Assembly (NCBI GenBank): GCA_964019425.1
Contig: OZ025835.1
Location: forward strand, 186,001-250,000
Length of the DNA: 64,000 nucleotides
Direction: 5' to 3'
Origin: Flectonema sp. DT1601
Taxonomy: Eukaryota > Euglenozoa > Diplonemea > Diplonemida > Diplonemidae
Shown here one piece after another: positions 30,077-40,793 of the stretch; position 1 is the first letter of the stretch, and each line of letters opens with the position of its first letter. The position numbers were made by a program, and so were the translations under genes. The notes under the pieces are model-generated. The model was not told the DNA's origin, searched no databases, and worked only from the letters and a program-made list of their open reading frames with translations.

Positions 30077-30312
30077 TTTATTGTTCTCTTTTTCACTAGT
30101 GTTTCAATATTGATAATGAAGTCTTGATCATTACCAACTACTGGACTTATCAGTTTTATTATTGGATGTCGGCAATGTGAGTTGTTTGTTTGTTTTGTTT
30201 TGTTTTCTGATTTGAAGAGAATAGCGTAAACCTCACATGGTAATTCACTATCCCAATACCGAAAAATCTAACAAAAAAAGAATTATAATAAATATTTTTC
30301 TAAAAAAGGTTT

Positions 30313-32259
30313 CTACACGTGTCTCCTTCTCATAACAGGAACAGTAAGAGAATTACTTAGAGACTGTTGAGTCGCTTGTTTTGGATCCGTCGAGTACGAC
30401 TCCAGTGAAGTATGAGTCATAGACAGCATACTACTATTCTCAACATATTTATGTGGTGTTGGTGTGGGATGATGTCTAGTAGGGCGGCTATGAACAGGAG
30501 TCGCATCAGAAACAGATTCAGCTGCCGAATCATTTGTTCGCAGAGAATGAAAAAATTGCAACCACTTTGGATTTGGATCATCGAGGTAATCCTTTGGTCT
30601 TTGCGTGCATCTAAACTTTCCTCCAGTTTCTTCAATCAATTTTAATATAATTAACTTTTGAAGAGCATCCTCAACCTCGAAGTCCAACTCCAATTTAAAT
30701 TGATCATTCAAGAAAGTCTCTACTTCGTAGTCCAGTTGTCTCTGTGTTAATGGTCCTTTCTTCCATAAAAAGAAATACCCCAATAAGATTTCTTTCAATT
30801 CCTGTTCCTGAACCTGATTAATTAGTCTTGCGATGTATGGAGCACCCTTTCCTACTAAGTGTTGATCAATCCAGTCGTTTAAGTTATTTTGCAGTTGATG
30901 CTGCATATCTGTAACCGACTGAAGAACATTAAGCATTGCTATGATACTTACAGCTAAGAATGTTGTTATTAAAGTATTCCTGCTACTCATGTTGAATTCT
31001 AAGTGGTAGGCACATGAAACTGTGAGACAGATTGTGAAGATTAGCTCAACAGAAAATTTTACTTTATGAGCCATGCTTAGTTTTACGCTTCGTCCTGGAA
31101 GGATTAATCCGAGATCGCGGAATGGAACTTTACTGAAACTTTCAATACACATAATAGAAGAGAATTCATCATCTCTGTCATCATCAAGATCTTCAGGAGT
31201 CTTCAGATCTTCTTCATCTAAAGTTGTTCTCACACCAGCTTGAGATGACGTTCTGTTTTGCATCAACGATTGTTTTTTAACTTTCTTACCCAATCCTTTA
31301 ATAGCTACGTTGATTGCCCCTCCACCCAATTGATCTCCAAAATCCCTTCGGAGATCAAGAGAGGTCAGGACTTCTGATTCCATAGAAGAAAAACTGGAGT
31401 TATTACCATCCATTGTTCCTCTTTTCTTTTTATTATCTGGTGAAGGATACGCTAGGATGACACTGTTGTAAGCCGGCTCACGAAGAGTAATCGGTCTAAA
31501 CATTGAATAAAGAATGCCGTGTTGTTTTATATAACTTTCTACTGTAATTCTGCTTATTTTTTTAGAACCAAATCGAGATTCTCCAGTATTGTCTTCCTCA
31601 ATCCCAGCCATTGTATCTTGAGTCGATAACCCTTGTCGGCTTAGGAACGGTATTGGAAGACGAAGAATTCGAGCCAAAGCACCTAATGATCCAAGCCAAA
31701 ACGATACCATGTATCTTAGTTTACCTTGGATATGCATGCCGGTGTTATAAATAACAGTTGTTCCACGAAAGAATAGCAATACTTTAGAGGCAAATTCAGG
31801 AGGAGCAGAACCATCAACTGCTTCAACACCCGTACCAAACCAATAGTTATGAGTCTGAAAGTAATCAATGAGCATGTCATCCTGTTGTGATAGATCGATT
31901 TCAACATGTTGACCTGAAGTATAATTTTGAGAGATGACCCCAAATACCCAATGCTGCTGACTCATCGGAGAGTACTGAGCAGCGTTTATTAATGAAATAA
32001 TCCTTTCAATATATTGATGTTGTCTAATTAACTTCTCACCCTGACTTCTTCCTTTTATAGTATCCTCTTCCCAAGAGTATCTTCGCATTCCTTCGATAAC
32101 TGAAGCATAAGAACAGTTAACAATAAATGCCATGGCATCAGCGAACGAAGTCCAATCGTCAATCTCATGACGGGGTAAAGTCTGCTGCAACGAATCGATT
32201 AGTCCAAAACGAGGCACAGAGAGGTAAGACGATGGATGCAGACGTACTACGTTTGCCAT
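30313..32259 (-). CDS. DUF3754/TMEM143-like membrane protein
   Basis: Predicted 648 residues. ATG 32259 (MANVVRLHPSSYL) is chosen because ATCTTTATTATTAG ends 24 nt upstream. The longer open frame upstream would start before this acceptor. The core matches the DUF3754 pattern of TMEM143-like proteins: VESYIKQHGILYSMFRPI, then FSKVPFRDLGLILPGRSVK, two hydrophobic segments (VELIFTICLTVSCAY and ITTFLAVSIIAMLNVL) and the terminal winged-helix-like part with VETFLNDQFKLELDFEVEDALQKL. Relatives are found in mitochondria and plastids, with unknown function. A Ser-rich acidic insertion (about residues 310-400) is lineage-specific. No targeting signal is obvious. Confidence 0.85.
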   Translation of the reverse strand: MANVVRLHPSSYLSVPRFGLIDSLQQTLPRHEIDDWTSFADAMAFIVNCSYASVIEGMRRYSWEEDTIKGRSQGEKLIRQHQYIERIISLINAAQYSPMSQQHWVFGVISQNYTSGQHVEIDLSQQDDMLIDYFQTHNYWFGTGVEAVDGSAPPEFASKVLLFFRGTTVIYNTGMHIQGKLRYMVSFWLGSLGALARILRLPIPFLSRQGLSTQDTMAGIEEDNTGESRFGSKKISRITVESYIKQHGILYSMFRPITLREPAYNSVILAYPSPDNKKKRGTMDGNNSSFSSMESEVLTSLDLRRDFGDQLGGGAINVAIKGLGKKVKKQSLMQNRTSSQAGVRTTLDEEDLKTPEDLDDDRDDEFSSIMCIESFSKVPFRDLGLILPGRSVKLSMAHKVKFSVELIFTICLTVSCAYHLEFNMSSRNTLITTFLAVSIIAMLNVLQSVTDMQHQLQNNLNDWIDQHLVGKGAPYIARLINQVQEQELKEILLGYFFLWKKGPLTQRQLDYEVETFLNDQFKLELDFEVEDALQKLIILKLIEETGGKFRCTQRPKDYLDDPNPKWLQFFHSLRTNDSAAESVSDATPVHSRPTRHHPTPTPHKYVENSSMLSMTHTSLESYSTDPKQATQQSLSNSLTVPVMRRRHV

Positions 32260-33815
32260 ATTCCTTTTGTTTAAATATGACTTCCTAATAATAAAGATAC
32301 GCTTCATTAAAACAACAAAACCATCCACTTTAAGAAAACCGAACAACGGATATAACCATACCCACCAAACAAAATACGCATTATACTGTGGATGCAGATG
32401 AAACCCGCCTTGGGAGACAATGTTGTCCTCCAATGGATTAGAGTATTCAACCCATCGGTATGATGCTTCTCATGTTTAAGTGTAATGATTCATCCATTCA
32501 CAACTTTAGGTCATAGCACGCCTACAGTTTTTATTGGGATAAATATTTACAAAGTATCCTTGCGATACATGTACTGTTTTTGTTGGGGTTTTTTATATTT
32601 TTTTTTTTCTCCTTTTCCTATAGCATACTGGGGCGGGAAGGGGGGGGGAGAGGTGTAAGGTAAAAAAAACAACTTAAAAGAAAAAATTAAAAGAAAAGGA
32701 TACGCCGGTCGATTCATCAATAAAATGAACAAAGGCTACACAATGCAATGAAGCGCATGGCCTCGCTGACTTTTTCTCTACAACAAAGTTAGCAATGTTC
32801 ACTAAAAGTTTGAAATGAAACTTCACTCCTATTATTCTTGTTGAATACACAGCCATAAACAGCAATCTGTTGTCGCAAATAAATAACCAAATCTCAATGA
32901 ACCTCAAAGATATCAAAGAATAGAATAAACTTCTTACTCAGCCTTCTTCAATTATCACGAATAAATCAAGGTAAACACTGCGGCATCATACCAATTGCAA
33001 TTGTTGAAGGTAAGAAGTCTATTACTTATTGGAATCACTGATACAGCAACTAAGGAGCATCCGTAGAAGAGAGACCAGAATTGTGCGGGAAATAAAAGAG
33101 GCAAAAAAAAAAAAAAAATCAAAAAAAAAAAAAACAAGTGAGCTTGAAAAAAAAACAAAAAAAACAAATCAACGTTCGTGTTGCACCTTAAAGAGAAAAA
33201 AGAGTATCAGCAGCATGCTTGATCATACACACTGCGAGTAACATGTTCTTCCAGTCTTGTGTTTAGAGATGTCAAGATATTCATCATCATTGGATAAAGA
33301 CGATTAATAACAAACTAACTAACTAATTACAACAAACTTTACAAAACAGTTTTTGTAGGGAAGAAAGATTATTTTTACTCTTCAATGAGAAAAGATGAAA
33401 CAACTCATAGGAATAAAAACGTTACGTTTCACTAAATTTCTAAATAACATAGTCTACAATGTAGTTACTATGATAGTGTGATTATAGGGAGGGGCAAGAC
33501 AACAAGTCTACTCGACACTTGTCATCTTTCAAGGGTAGTAATTTTATACTTTTCGAGAACAACGGGGAAAAGGTGGGGGATGAGAAAAAATAAAGGGGTT
33601 TGGCTTTCAACAGCAACATGCCAACATTTCTTTACCTCTGATGTTTAAATATGTAAAAGAAAAACAGGTAATTAGGGATATTGATACTTTTTTTTAAAAA
33701 AACGAAGGGGACTTTTATTATGCCAACGTACACCACTTGTGTTCCACCACAACAACACAACGATACTACAATGTCAGTTAAAAGTGTAGGGACTTTTTAA
33801 GGGAACTGAAGCGAT
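32260..33815. other. Gene-free first half of tandem duplication
   Basis: From about 32490 on this is homologous to 34850-36270 (see repeat entries). It holds several A and T runs and a G9 run near 32641-32650. No gene is seen outside the membrane-protein gene that follows. Confidence 0.6.
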
Positions 33816-34695
33816 CTAATACTGAGGTGGTCCACCCTGTGCTGCAGGTGGAGCACCGTATCCATCATTTTGCATCATCGGCTGGTATGGAGCAGGTTGC
33901 TGTTGAACAACAGTAGTTGTGCTTCCTTGACGTCTACACATACAGACAATGCAGACGATGATAAGAATACAGCAGACCAAACCACCAACAATAAGAGCGA
34001 TAATAATACCAACAGCGAGGGATGCAACATCACTAACGAAGTCATTCGTGTAATCAATAGAAGGGTCTTGTAATCTCAATGAGCATAAAATTGATGCTCC
34101 CGGATGAGAAAGGGTTGCAGTTCTTTGGGTAGAATACGAGTTCATGGAAACCTTACCCTTCCACTTAAACTTACCACCAGATACTGTAACTGGGTATGTG
34201 TTCCCAGTACCTAATGTGATTTGCATATTAATCACAGATGGACAGGTTCCAATAGGTTTAACATTCACTTGGAACTGCGTCAAGTCTTCGACAAGAATAC
34301 TCGTGAATGAATAACGCTGAGTGTTGGATCCCACAAGAGTAACATCATCCGGAGTGATATCAGTACTAAAAGCTAACGCCGTAGCACACATCATTAATAA
34401 AGCCGACATGTTTGGATTAGGTTGTTTTTTTTTGTTTTAGCTGAACAGAACGAAATGTAAAAAAAAATAAAGATAACTTCTCTCAGAACACAATATTCCT
34501 CCATCAGAGGATAACTTTAAAGTGTAAACTATTCATAACTAGGATGTCAACAAGACCAACGGTTCCACCCATCCCTATGTATAAGTGGTACTTTAAGTTG
34601 AACTATTCACAATAGTGATACATCATAAACAGAAGCTCTGTTCTGATTATCTTGTTTGCACTCAGTAATAATTGTTATCAGCTACCCTCTCAGCC
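32490..34695 (-). repeat. Tandem segmental duplication, unit 1
   Basis: About 2.2 kb repeated at 34850-37170 in the same orientation. Matching landmarks are TTATTGGGATAAATATTTAC (32537 and 34892), the TACTTATTGGAATCACTGATA blocks, the membrane-protein gene, and the flank CATAACTAGGATGTCAAC. Identity is high in the gene and lower in spacers, with many small indels. At its 3' end this unit diverges within what is the last exon of the small gene in unit 2. Confidence 0.85.
33816..34409 (-). CDS. Small type I membrane protein (duplicate 1)
   Basis: Predicted 197 residues. A short cleavable signal (MSALLMMCATALAF) is followed by an ectodomain of about 110 residues with two conserved cysteines (GTCPSVIN and SILCSLRL). 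Next comes one transmembrane helix rich in Ile/Val/Gly/Cys (LAVGIIIALIVGGLVCC), a juxtamembrane CMCRRQG (palmitoylation-prone cysteines next to basic residues), and a cytoplasmic Gln/Pro/Tyr-rich tail (QQQPAPYQPM; GYGAPP). The tail resembles PPxY-like adaptor-binding tails. Family unknown. 75-80% identical to the 36275 copy, with most changes in the ectodomain. The acceptor CGTTCTGTTCAG is 28 nt upstream. Confidence 0.85.
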   Translation of the reverse strand: MSALLMMCATALAFSTDITPDDVTLVGSNTQRYSFTSILVEDLTQFQVNVKPIGTCPSVINMQITLGTGNTYPVTVSGGKFKWKGKVSMNSYSTQRTATLSHPGASILCSLRLQDPSIDYTNDFVSDVASLAVGIIIALIVGGLVCCILIIVCIVCMCRRQGSTTTVVQQQPAPYQPMMQNDGYGAPPAAQGGPPQY

Positions 34696-36274
34696 CTGCA
34701 TAGTCTTTCATTGAACGCACACAGATCCTGTCACAAGGGGGGAGATATGTCATGACTGTAAGAAATAACGGCTTTTAATCTGAATAGTTTCTTCTCATAA
34801 TCCGTCAGCAAAAAAAAAAAAAAAGAGGAATCCAATGCAACGAAACGCATTCATCCATTCCAACTTAGGTCATAGCACGCCTACAGTTTTTATTGGGATA
34901 AATATTTACAAAGTATCCTTGCGATACATGTACTGTTTTTATTGGGGTTTTTTTGATACTGCAGGGTTTTTTTTTTTTGTTTTTTTTTTTTTTTTCTCCT
35001 CGTTGTAGGGTACTGGCGGGCGGGCGGGTGGGAGGTAATGGAAAAAAAAAAAAAGGGATACGCCACGGAGTCATCGGTAAAATGAACAAAAGGCAACACA
35101 ACGCAATGAAACGCATGGCCTCAACAAACAACATTCACCAGAAATGAAACTTCACACCCCCATTCTATTGTTAAAGTAATAGCTATAAACAGCGATAATT
35201 ATAAGCACAACCAAATGTAACGAACAAGGATGGCCCAATATTCTTCAATTATCACGAATAAATTAAGGTAGACACTGCGGTATCGTATCTATTGCAATTG
35301 TTGAAGGTAAGAAGTCTATTACTTATTGGAATCACTGATACAGCAACTAAGGAGCCGAGAAGAGAAACAAATTGTGCGAAAAAAAAAGGGGGGGGAAAAT
35401 TGCTCAAAACATATTGAGTCAGAAGGATGCATACAGTCTGGCTTAAGAACGAATTTTTCAGTGGGGTAGATGGAGACCTAATCGTAAAAAATGGGAAAGA
35501 GGGGGTGAATCTTTGACAATGTAATAAAAACAAAATTAATATCAAGTACTTGATTGAAAAATATTTGTAGTTGTTAATCAAAGAAAATTACGTTTAGAAA
35601 AAAAGTAAATGTAAAAAGAAAAAAACTATACTTCTTGTTATCGTAAGAAATGGGGGGGGGAAATAAACCATTTTCCACGTCCATGCTGTATTCTAAAGAA
35701 AAAAGAGTATTAGCAGTATACTGCGAGTAATACCTTCTTCCAGTCTTGTGTTTAGAGATGTCAAGATATTCATCATCATTGGATAAAGACGATTAATAAC
35801 AAACTAACTAACTAATTACAACAAACTTTACAAAATAGTTTTTTGTAGGGAAGAAAGATTATTTTTACTCTTCAATATGAAAAGATGAAATAATTTATAT
35901 AATTCAAAAATGCGATTTCACTAAATTTCTAAATAACATAGCCAACAATGTAGTTTACTATGATGATGTGATTACAGGGAGGGGCAAGATTTATAGGATT
36001 GATACTTTTCGAGGACCACAGGGGAGGAGGAAGGTAGGGTTATGAGAAGAAAAATAAAGGGTTTGGCTTTTCCGGAACAACAACCTGCCAACAATTCTTT
36101 ACCGTTGTTTTGGTATGTAAAAGAAAAACAGGTAATTAGGGATATTGATACTTTTTTTTAAAAAAAACGAAGGGGACTTTTATTATGCCAACGTACACCA
36201 CTTGTGTTCCTCCACAACAACACAACGATACTACAATGTCAGTTAAAAGTTCAGTGATGTTTTAGGATGTGGAT
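34410..36274. other. Spacer: junction of tandem duplication units
   Basis: Contains the end of unit 1, the poly(A)-ended element (34706-34824), and the non-coding first part of unit 2. There are G8-G9 runs near 35389 and 35652. No gene is seen. Confidence 0.6.
34706..34824 (+). repeat. Dispersed poly(A)-ended element, copy 2
   Basis: Counterpart of 7761-7880, ending in A15. It lies exactly between the two tandem duplication units, and is absent at the matching place in unit 2, so it arrived after or during the duplication. Confidence 0.5.
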
Positions 36275-37170
36275 TTAAAACTGGCCAGGCGGCTTTTGTG
36301 GGTGACCAGGTGGTCCACCAACTGGAGCACCGTATCCATCATTTTGCATCATCGGCTGGTATGGAGCAGGTTGCTGTTGAACAACAGTAGTTGTGCTTCC
36401 TTGACGTCTACACATACAGACAATGCAGACGATGATAAGAATACAGCAGACCAAACCACCAACAATAAGAGCGATAATAATACCAACAGCGAGGGATGCA
36501 ACATCATGAAAAAAGTCATTCGTGTAATCAATAGAAGGGTCTCGTAATCTCAATGAGCATAAAATTGATCCTCCCGGATGAGAAAGGGTTGCAGTTCTTT
36601 TGGTAGAATCCGTTTTCATGGATACCTTACCCTTCCATTTTAACTTACCACCAGATACTGTAACTGGGTATGTGTTCCCAGTACCTAATGTGATTTGCAT
36701 ATTAATCGAAGATGGACAGGTTCCAGTAGCTGCAACACTCACTTGGAACTGCGTCAAGTCGTCGACAAGAATATCCGTGAATGAATAACGCTGAGTGTTG
36801 GATCCCAAAATAGTAACATCATCCGGAGTGATATCAGTACTAAAACCTGCTAACGCCGTAGCACACATCATTAATAAAGCCGACATGTTTGGATTAGGTT
36901 GTTTTTTTTTGTTTTAGCTGAACAGAACGAAATGTAAAAAATAATAAAGATAACTTCTCTCAGAACACAATATTCCTCCATCAGAGGATAACTTTAAAGT
37001 GTAAACTATTCATAACTAGGATGTCAACAAGACCAACGGTTCCACCCATCCCTATGTATAAGTGGTACTTTAAGTTGAACTATTCACAATAGTGATACAT
37101 CATAAACAGAAGCTCTGTTCTGATTATCTTGTTTGCACTCAGTAATAATTGTTATCAGCTACCCTCCCAA
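34850..37170 (-). repeat. Tandem segmental duplication, unit 2
   Basis: Second copy of the unit at 32490-34695. It keeps an intact small gene exon at its 3' boundary (37159), where unit 1 has only a short remnant. Confidence 0.85.
36275..36886 (-). CDS. Small type I membrane protein (duplicate 2)
   Basis: Predicted 203 residues, same layout as the 33816 gene: signal peptide, two-Cys ectodomain (GTCPSSIN, SILCSLRL), identical transmembrane helix and CMCRRQG. The tail is altered at its end (GGPPGHPQKPPGQF in place of AAQGGPPQY). Identity is almost complete from the transmembrane segment through the proximal tail and lower in the ectodomain, which suggests either ectodomain divergence or partial conversion. 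Acceptor and leader match the first copy. Confidence 0.85.
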   Translation of the reverse strand: MSALLMMCATALAGFSTDITPDDVTILGSNTQRYSFTDILVDDLTQFQVSVAATGTCPSSINMQITLGTGNTYPVTVSGGKLKWKGKVSMKTDSTKRTATLSHPGGSILCSLRLRDPSIDYTNDFFHDVASLAVGIIIALIVGGLVCCILIIVCIVCMCRRQGSTTTVVQQQPAPYQPMMQNDGYGAPVGGPPGHPQKPPGQF

Positions 37171-37497
37171 TACTGTAACGCAAGATCCGTTAAAAGGACG
37201 TTGGTGATGACCTGCCTTTGAAGCCCAATACCTGTAGTGTTGGAAATACTACTTGAGTAGATAAAAGTATTTACCCCCCAGGATAGGTACATACCAAGAT
37301 CCCATCCAAGGTGCAACAATTCGAGCTGGTACGTTGGTAGGGTTTTCAGCCCTGCATTCGAGAGCATCTTGCCCTCCTAGGATGCCGTCTTTATAACCGT
37401 TCACCTGGTATTCTAGTAGGTTGCTCTTTCGGACTTTTACTGTCGCCGTCTCACCAGGAGAGACATACTTTGAAGAAGAAGAACCATTATTTCCCAT
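37159..37497 (-). CDS. Small protein with N-myristoylation-like start
   Basis: Predicted 91 residues in two exons (37295-37497 and 37159-37231). The 63-nt intron 37232-37294 has donor GTATGTACC and end ACTACAG. Splicing replaces a short run-on with WYWASKAGHHQRPFNGSCV. The start MGNNGSSSSK has Gly2 and small residues at positions 5-7, as N-myristoyltransferase substrates do. The body (VSPGETATVKVRKSNLLEYQ; NPTNVPARIVAPWMGSW) could be a small beta-sandwich. Family not recognised. The acceptor TTTTTTAACTCAATAAATCAG lies 14 nt upstream of ATG. The last exon overlaps the boundary of the tandem duplication. Confidence 0.7.
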
Positions 37498-37828
37498 GTT
37501 TGGTTGAGAAACTGATTTATTGAGTTAAAAAACAACAAAACTCCTGTTATATATCAACAGAACAAACTACTACCACATCAATCCAACAGGAAGTAAATCG
37601 TTTTCCTACCTGTGAATAAAGTATCTTAAAGTAATCACATAGAATGTCTCCTTTGGATGAATTTTCTAACTCGTAACGTTTAAATTGGGGGAACAAAGAA
37701 AAGCAATATAATCTAAACACAAATAAAATATAGGACAAATATCATTAAAAAAAAAGAAATAAAAAAAATAACTTCAGAAAGTCAATAATTTTTACAGGGG
37801 CAAGTTTTTTTTTTAAAAAAGCATCTAA
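37498..37828. other. Spacer
   Basis: AT-rich leader and intergenic region between the PH-domain gene and the small myristoylation-type gene. No further gene is seen. Confidence 0.4.
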
Positions 37829-37907
37829 TCACATAGTTCTTTGATATGTTCTTGTCCTACGACTTGTTCGCCTGCCAGGAGTTGGAGATCGCCTGATTGG
37901 GTTAAGT

Positions 37908-37941
<34 letters not shown>

Positions 37942-40587
37942 CAAACAAACAAACCTTTCGGAGAAGTCCCCTAAAAGCATAGGATACTGTGGCTGAGGTG
38001 GTGGAATAACTAATAACGATAATATAATTTGACTAGCACTGTTCTCTGGTCCTTGAAATCTCCATGTTCTATTAATAGTCGGATACAATGCTCCTGATTC
38101 AGATTGTAGTGGAAGTGGATCGTCAAATGAAGACAGCTGATGAAGCGATTGCCCATCTGACCAAAGATTCGAGTGATACTTTATCGCATCTTGAGATGAA
38201 TAGTTTGAATAAAGTTTTAAACAAAGAAGTGAATTCATGTTATCAGGTACCGATGCCACAACACCTGCTTCCCTATCGATATATTCATTTTCTGGTAACA
38301 ATTCAGATATCGAATCGACTTCTGTGGAATCTTCAAAAGCATTGGAAGGATGTGCTGGTGATTTCAACTTTGCCGCTAATCCCTGTTGTAAGTCTTGCAT
38401 TGATCTTCTCATGCTTCCTACTTCGTGTTTCACGGATGATATTTGAGTGTCTTTGGATTTTTTAAAAGCTTCCATTTGCCGAGTTAAGATATCTTCCCTA
38501 AGCTTGTAAGAGTTTTTTTCTTTTTGAAGTGAAGCCTTCAGTTTAGTGAGGGCCTGCGCATCAACCTGAGGAATGCCTTGCTTAGCTGATTGTAGCTCAG
38601 ACTCAAGACTTCTACACTGTTGATTTAGACGAACGACTTCAGCTGAAGCAGAGGCGTATTCCGGAGAACGGTAGAGAGAAAGTTCCTTACGAAGTCGTTG
38701 AAGTTCTTGTAATTGATTTTTAAATATTTGTTCAGATTCAAGACCAGTCCATTTCACAGATGGAGATACGTCACTCGACTGATGAGACTCAAGTTTAATT
38801 ATTCGTTCAGTTGCAGACTTTAACTTCTCTTCCAGAGATGATATTATTTTTTCTTCTTTGGATTCAAATTGAGTAATCATTTTTGTTGACGCCGCGTCAA
38901 CCAAATCTTTTAATGTTTTCTGTTGTTGTTTTTTGTCTGCACTTCGGGTTTTAACTTTTCCGGCAAGTTCTAGTAGTTTATTTTTAATTAAGTCTGAATC
39001 ACTTTTCTGAACTTTGCTTTGTAAATCAAGTAGCTGTCTGGCAACTATTGGTGTCTGGTTTAGCCTTTCTCGAATTACTATATCCGCCAGCTCCGTATTT
39101 TCAGTTTGAATTTCTTTTTCATCGACGATTTGCTTTTTAATGTCCGCAACGCTGTTGACTAAATCAACATCTGGAGCACCTGCTGATGCTAATTGTATAG
39201 TAGCTGACTGAAGCTTTTCTTCAAGATCCTTTATTCTATTTTCTTGTTCTTTATTTATCTCATCTTTCAAGTCTGTGATAGCATTCGTTACTTTATCAGG
39301 AGTGGTATTCGGTGAATCGATAGTTTTTTCCAACTCTTGAAACTTTTTTTCCTGATCAGTTGCAAATCGAAGTTTTTGCCTTAATTTCTTCCAACGAACT
39401 TTGCTGTCGTCGGCTTCTGTTGGTGAACTCAGTGACGACTTTAGAGTGCTGACGATTTTTTGTTTACTAATCAGCTGTTTAACTATAGCAGTTAATTTGT
39501 TTGTATCAGTTGAGGAAGGAGGTTTTGAAGCTGTTTTTGTGGCTTGCAATGACTTTATGGCGGAGGCGAACTTTGATACTGCAGGACTGGTTGGACTTGT
39601 CTCTAGTTCTGAATGATCGAGACCAAGTGCTGATGTCAATTCATTTAAAATAGACGTAGAAGAAGAAGTGCTCTCAACAGCTGAAGTCGCTGCTTCCACA
39701 GCCACCAGATCTGGTGTTTGTGGAACTGGTACAGTGTCTTCACTAGGAGGTGAAAATAAATTATTTAACTCCTCAATCAAATCAGCCTCACTAGTAGTTT
39801 CAACCCGTTGTGGTTGTGTATCCGATAACGGGTCCCTCTTTGGGTGGATCATTTGAACAAGTTTTTCTTGTAATTCATAATCAGCCAACAGGGTTGTATT
39901 GTGTCTATTATTCGCTTCCAGATATTGTAGTTCCAATAGTTTATCTTCCTTAACATGATAAGGAGAGTCTTCAGGTAGATATTTCCCTCCAACATTACTT
40001 CCTTCTTGAGGTGGGTTAAAAGGAAATCGAGTCGCATAAGCTCCAAAGACATCATCAGCTTGACACATTGCATCCCAATGGTTTGTGTTGTCGATTGTGT
40101 TTGGAAAAGTTGCGCGTTCTCCTTTAACACAACGGGCTATAAATGTTATCCAGTTCACGTAGACGAGAGTGCTTTTTGTAGAAAACATAAAACTGGTTGA
40201 TGGATGACCATGTTTTTGAGTTGTTTCAAAACCGAAATAGAACCACTTCGCACCAGAGTGCCTAGGAACAGCTCGTGTATGCCTCCTACTGTTGTTGCTT
40301 CCGTCTTCAGTGTATGATGGAGTAAAAAACTGAACATCTCTAAAGAAGACGACAACTTTCTGTTTTGAATAGTCCTTTGAATCCCAAGCCTTTCTTGATC
40401 CCCACATTGTAATACTGTTGTTGTCCATTATACAAAAACGTTCTTTGAAACCATTTCCTCGTAGTTTAATCCTCGCGTCTTGTTCCCCACTCACCCACGG
40501 AAGATACAGTAAACTTTCCTGATAAACTTCTGTTGGCTGCTCCCTCACTGGGATTGTAATCAAATCATGGGGGATGGCTACTTGCAT
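37829..40587 (-). CDS. PH-domain coiled-coil protein
   Basis: Predicted 898 residues in two exons (37955-40587 and 37829-37892). The 62-nt intron 37893-37954 has donor GTTTGT, a T24 run and end CAATCAG. Splicing turns a run-on into the basic tail RRSPTPGRRTSRRTRTYQR. Residues about 25-150 look like a pleckstrin-homology domain (FKERFCIMDNNSITMWGSR; WFYFGFETTQ; NWITFIARCVKG). Ser/Thr-rich linker follows, then long coiled coils (about 380-760: EELEKSS-like heptads such as IKDLEEKLQSATIQLAS). A role tethering membranes to cytoskeleton is inferred from the layout only. The 5' acceptor is weak. The start is taken at the first Met of the long frame. Confidence 0.8.
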
Positions 40588-40793
40588 ATTTCTCAGTACA
40601 TTACTTTTTTATATTCTTTTTTCTATTATGTCATTTGTTATTTGTTTTGGGAAGGACCCACTGTAATAATAAAAAAATAAAAATTAATTCTCCAAAAACC
40701 GTTTGCTTGAATCACATGATCGTAGAAGTCTCGTTTTTCAATATAATAAGTTACGGAATAATAATAGAATAGTTGAGTTTATCGAGAATAGGA

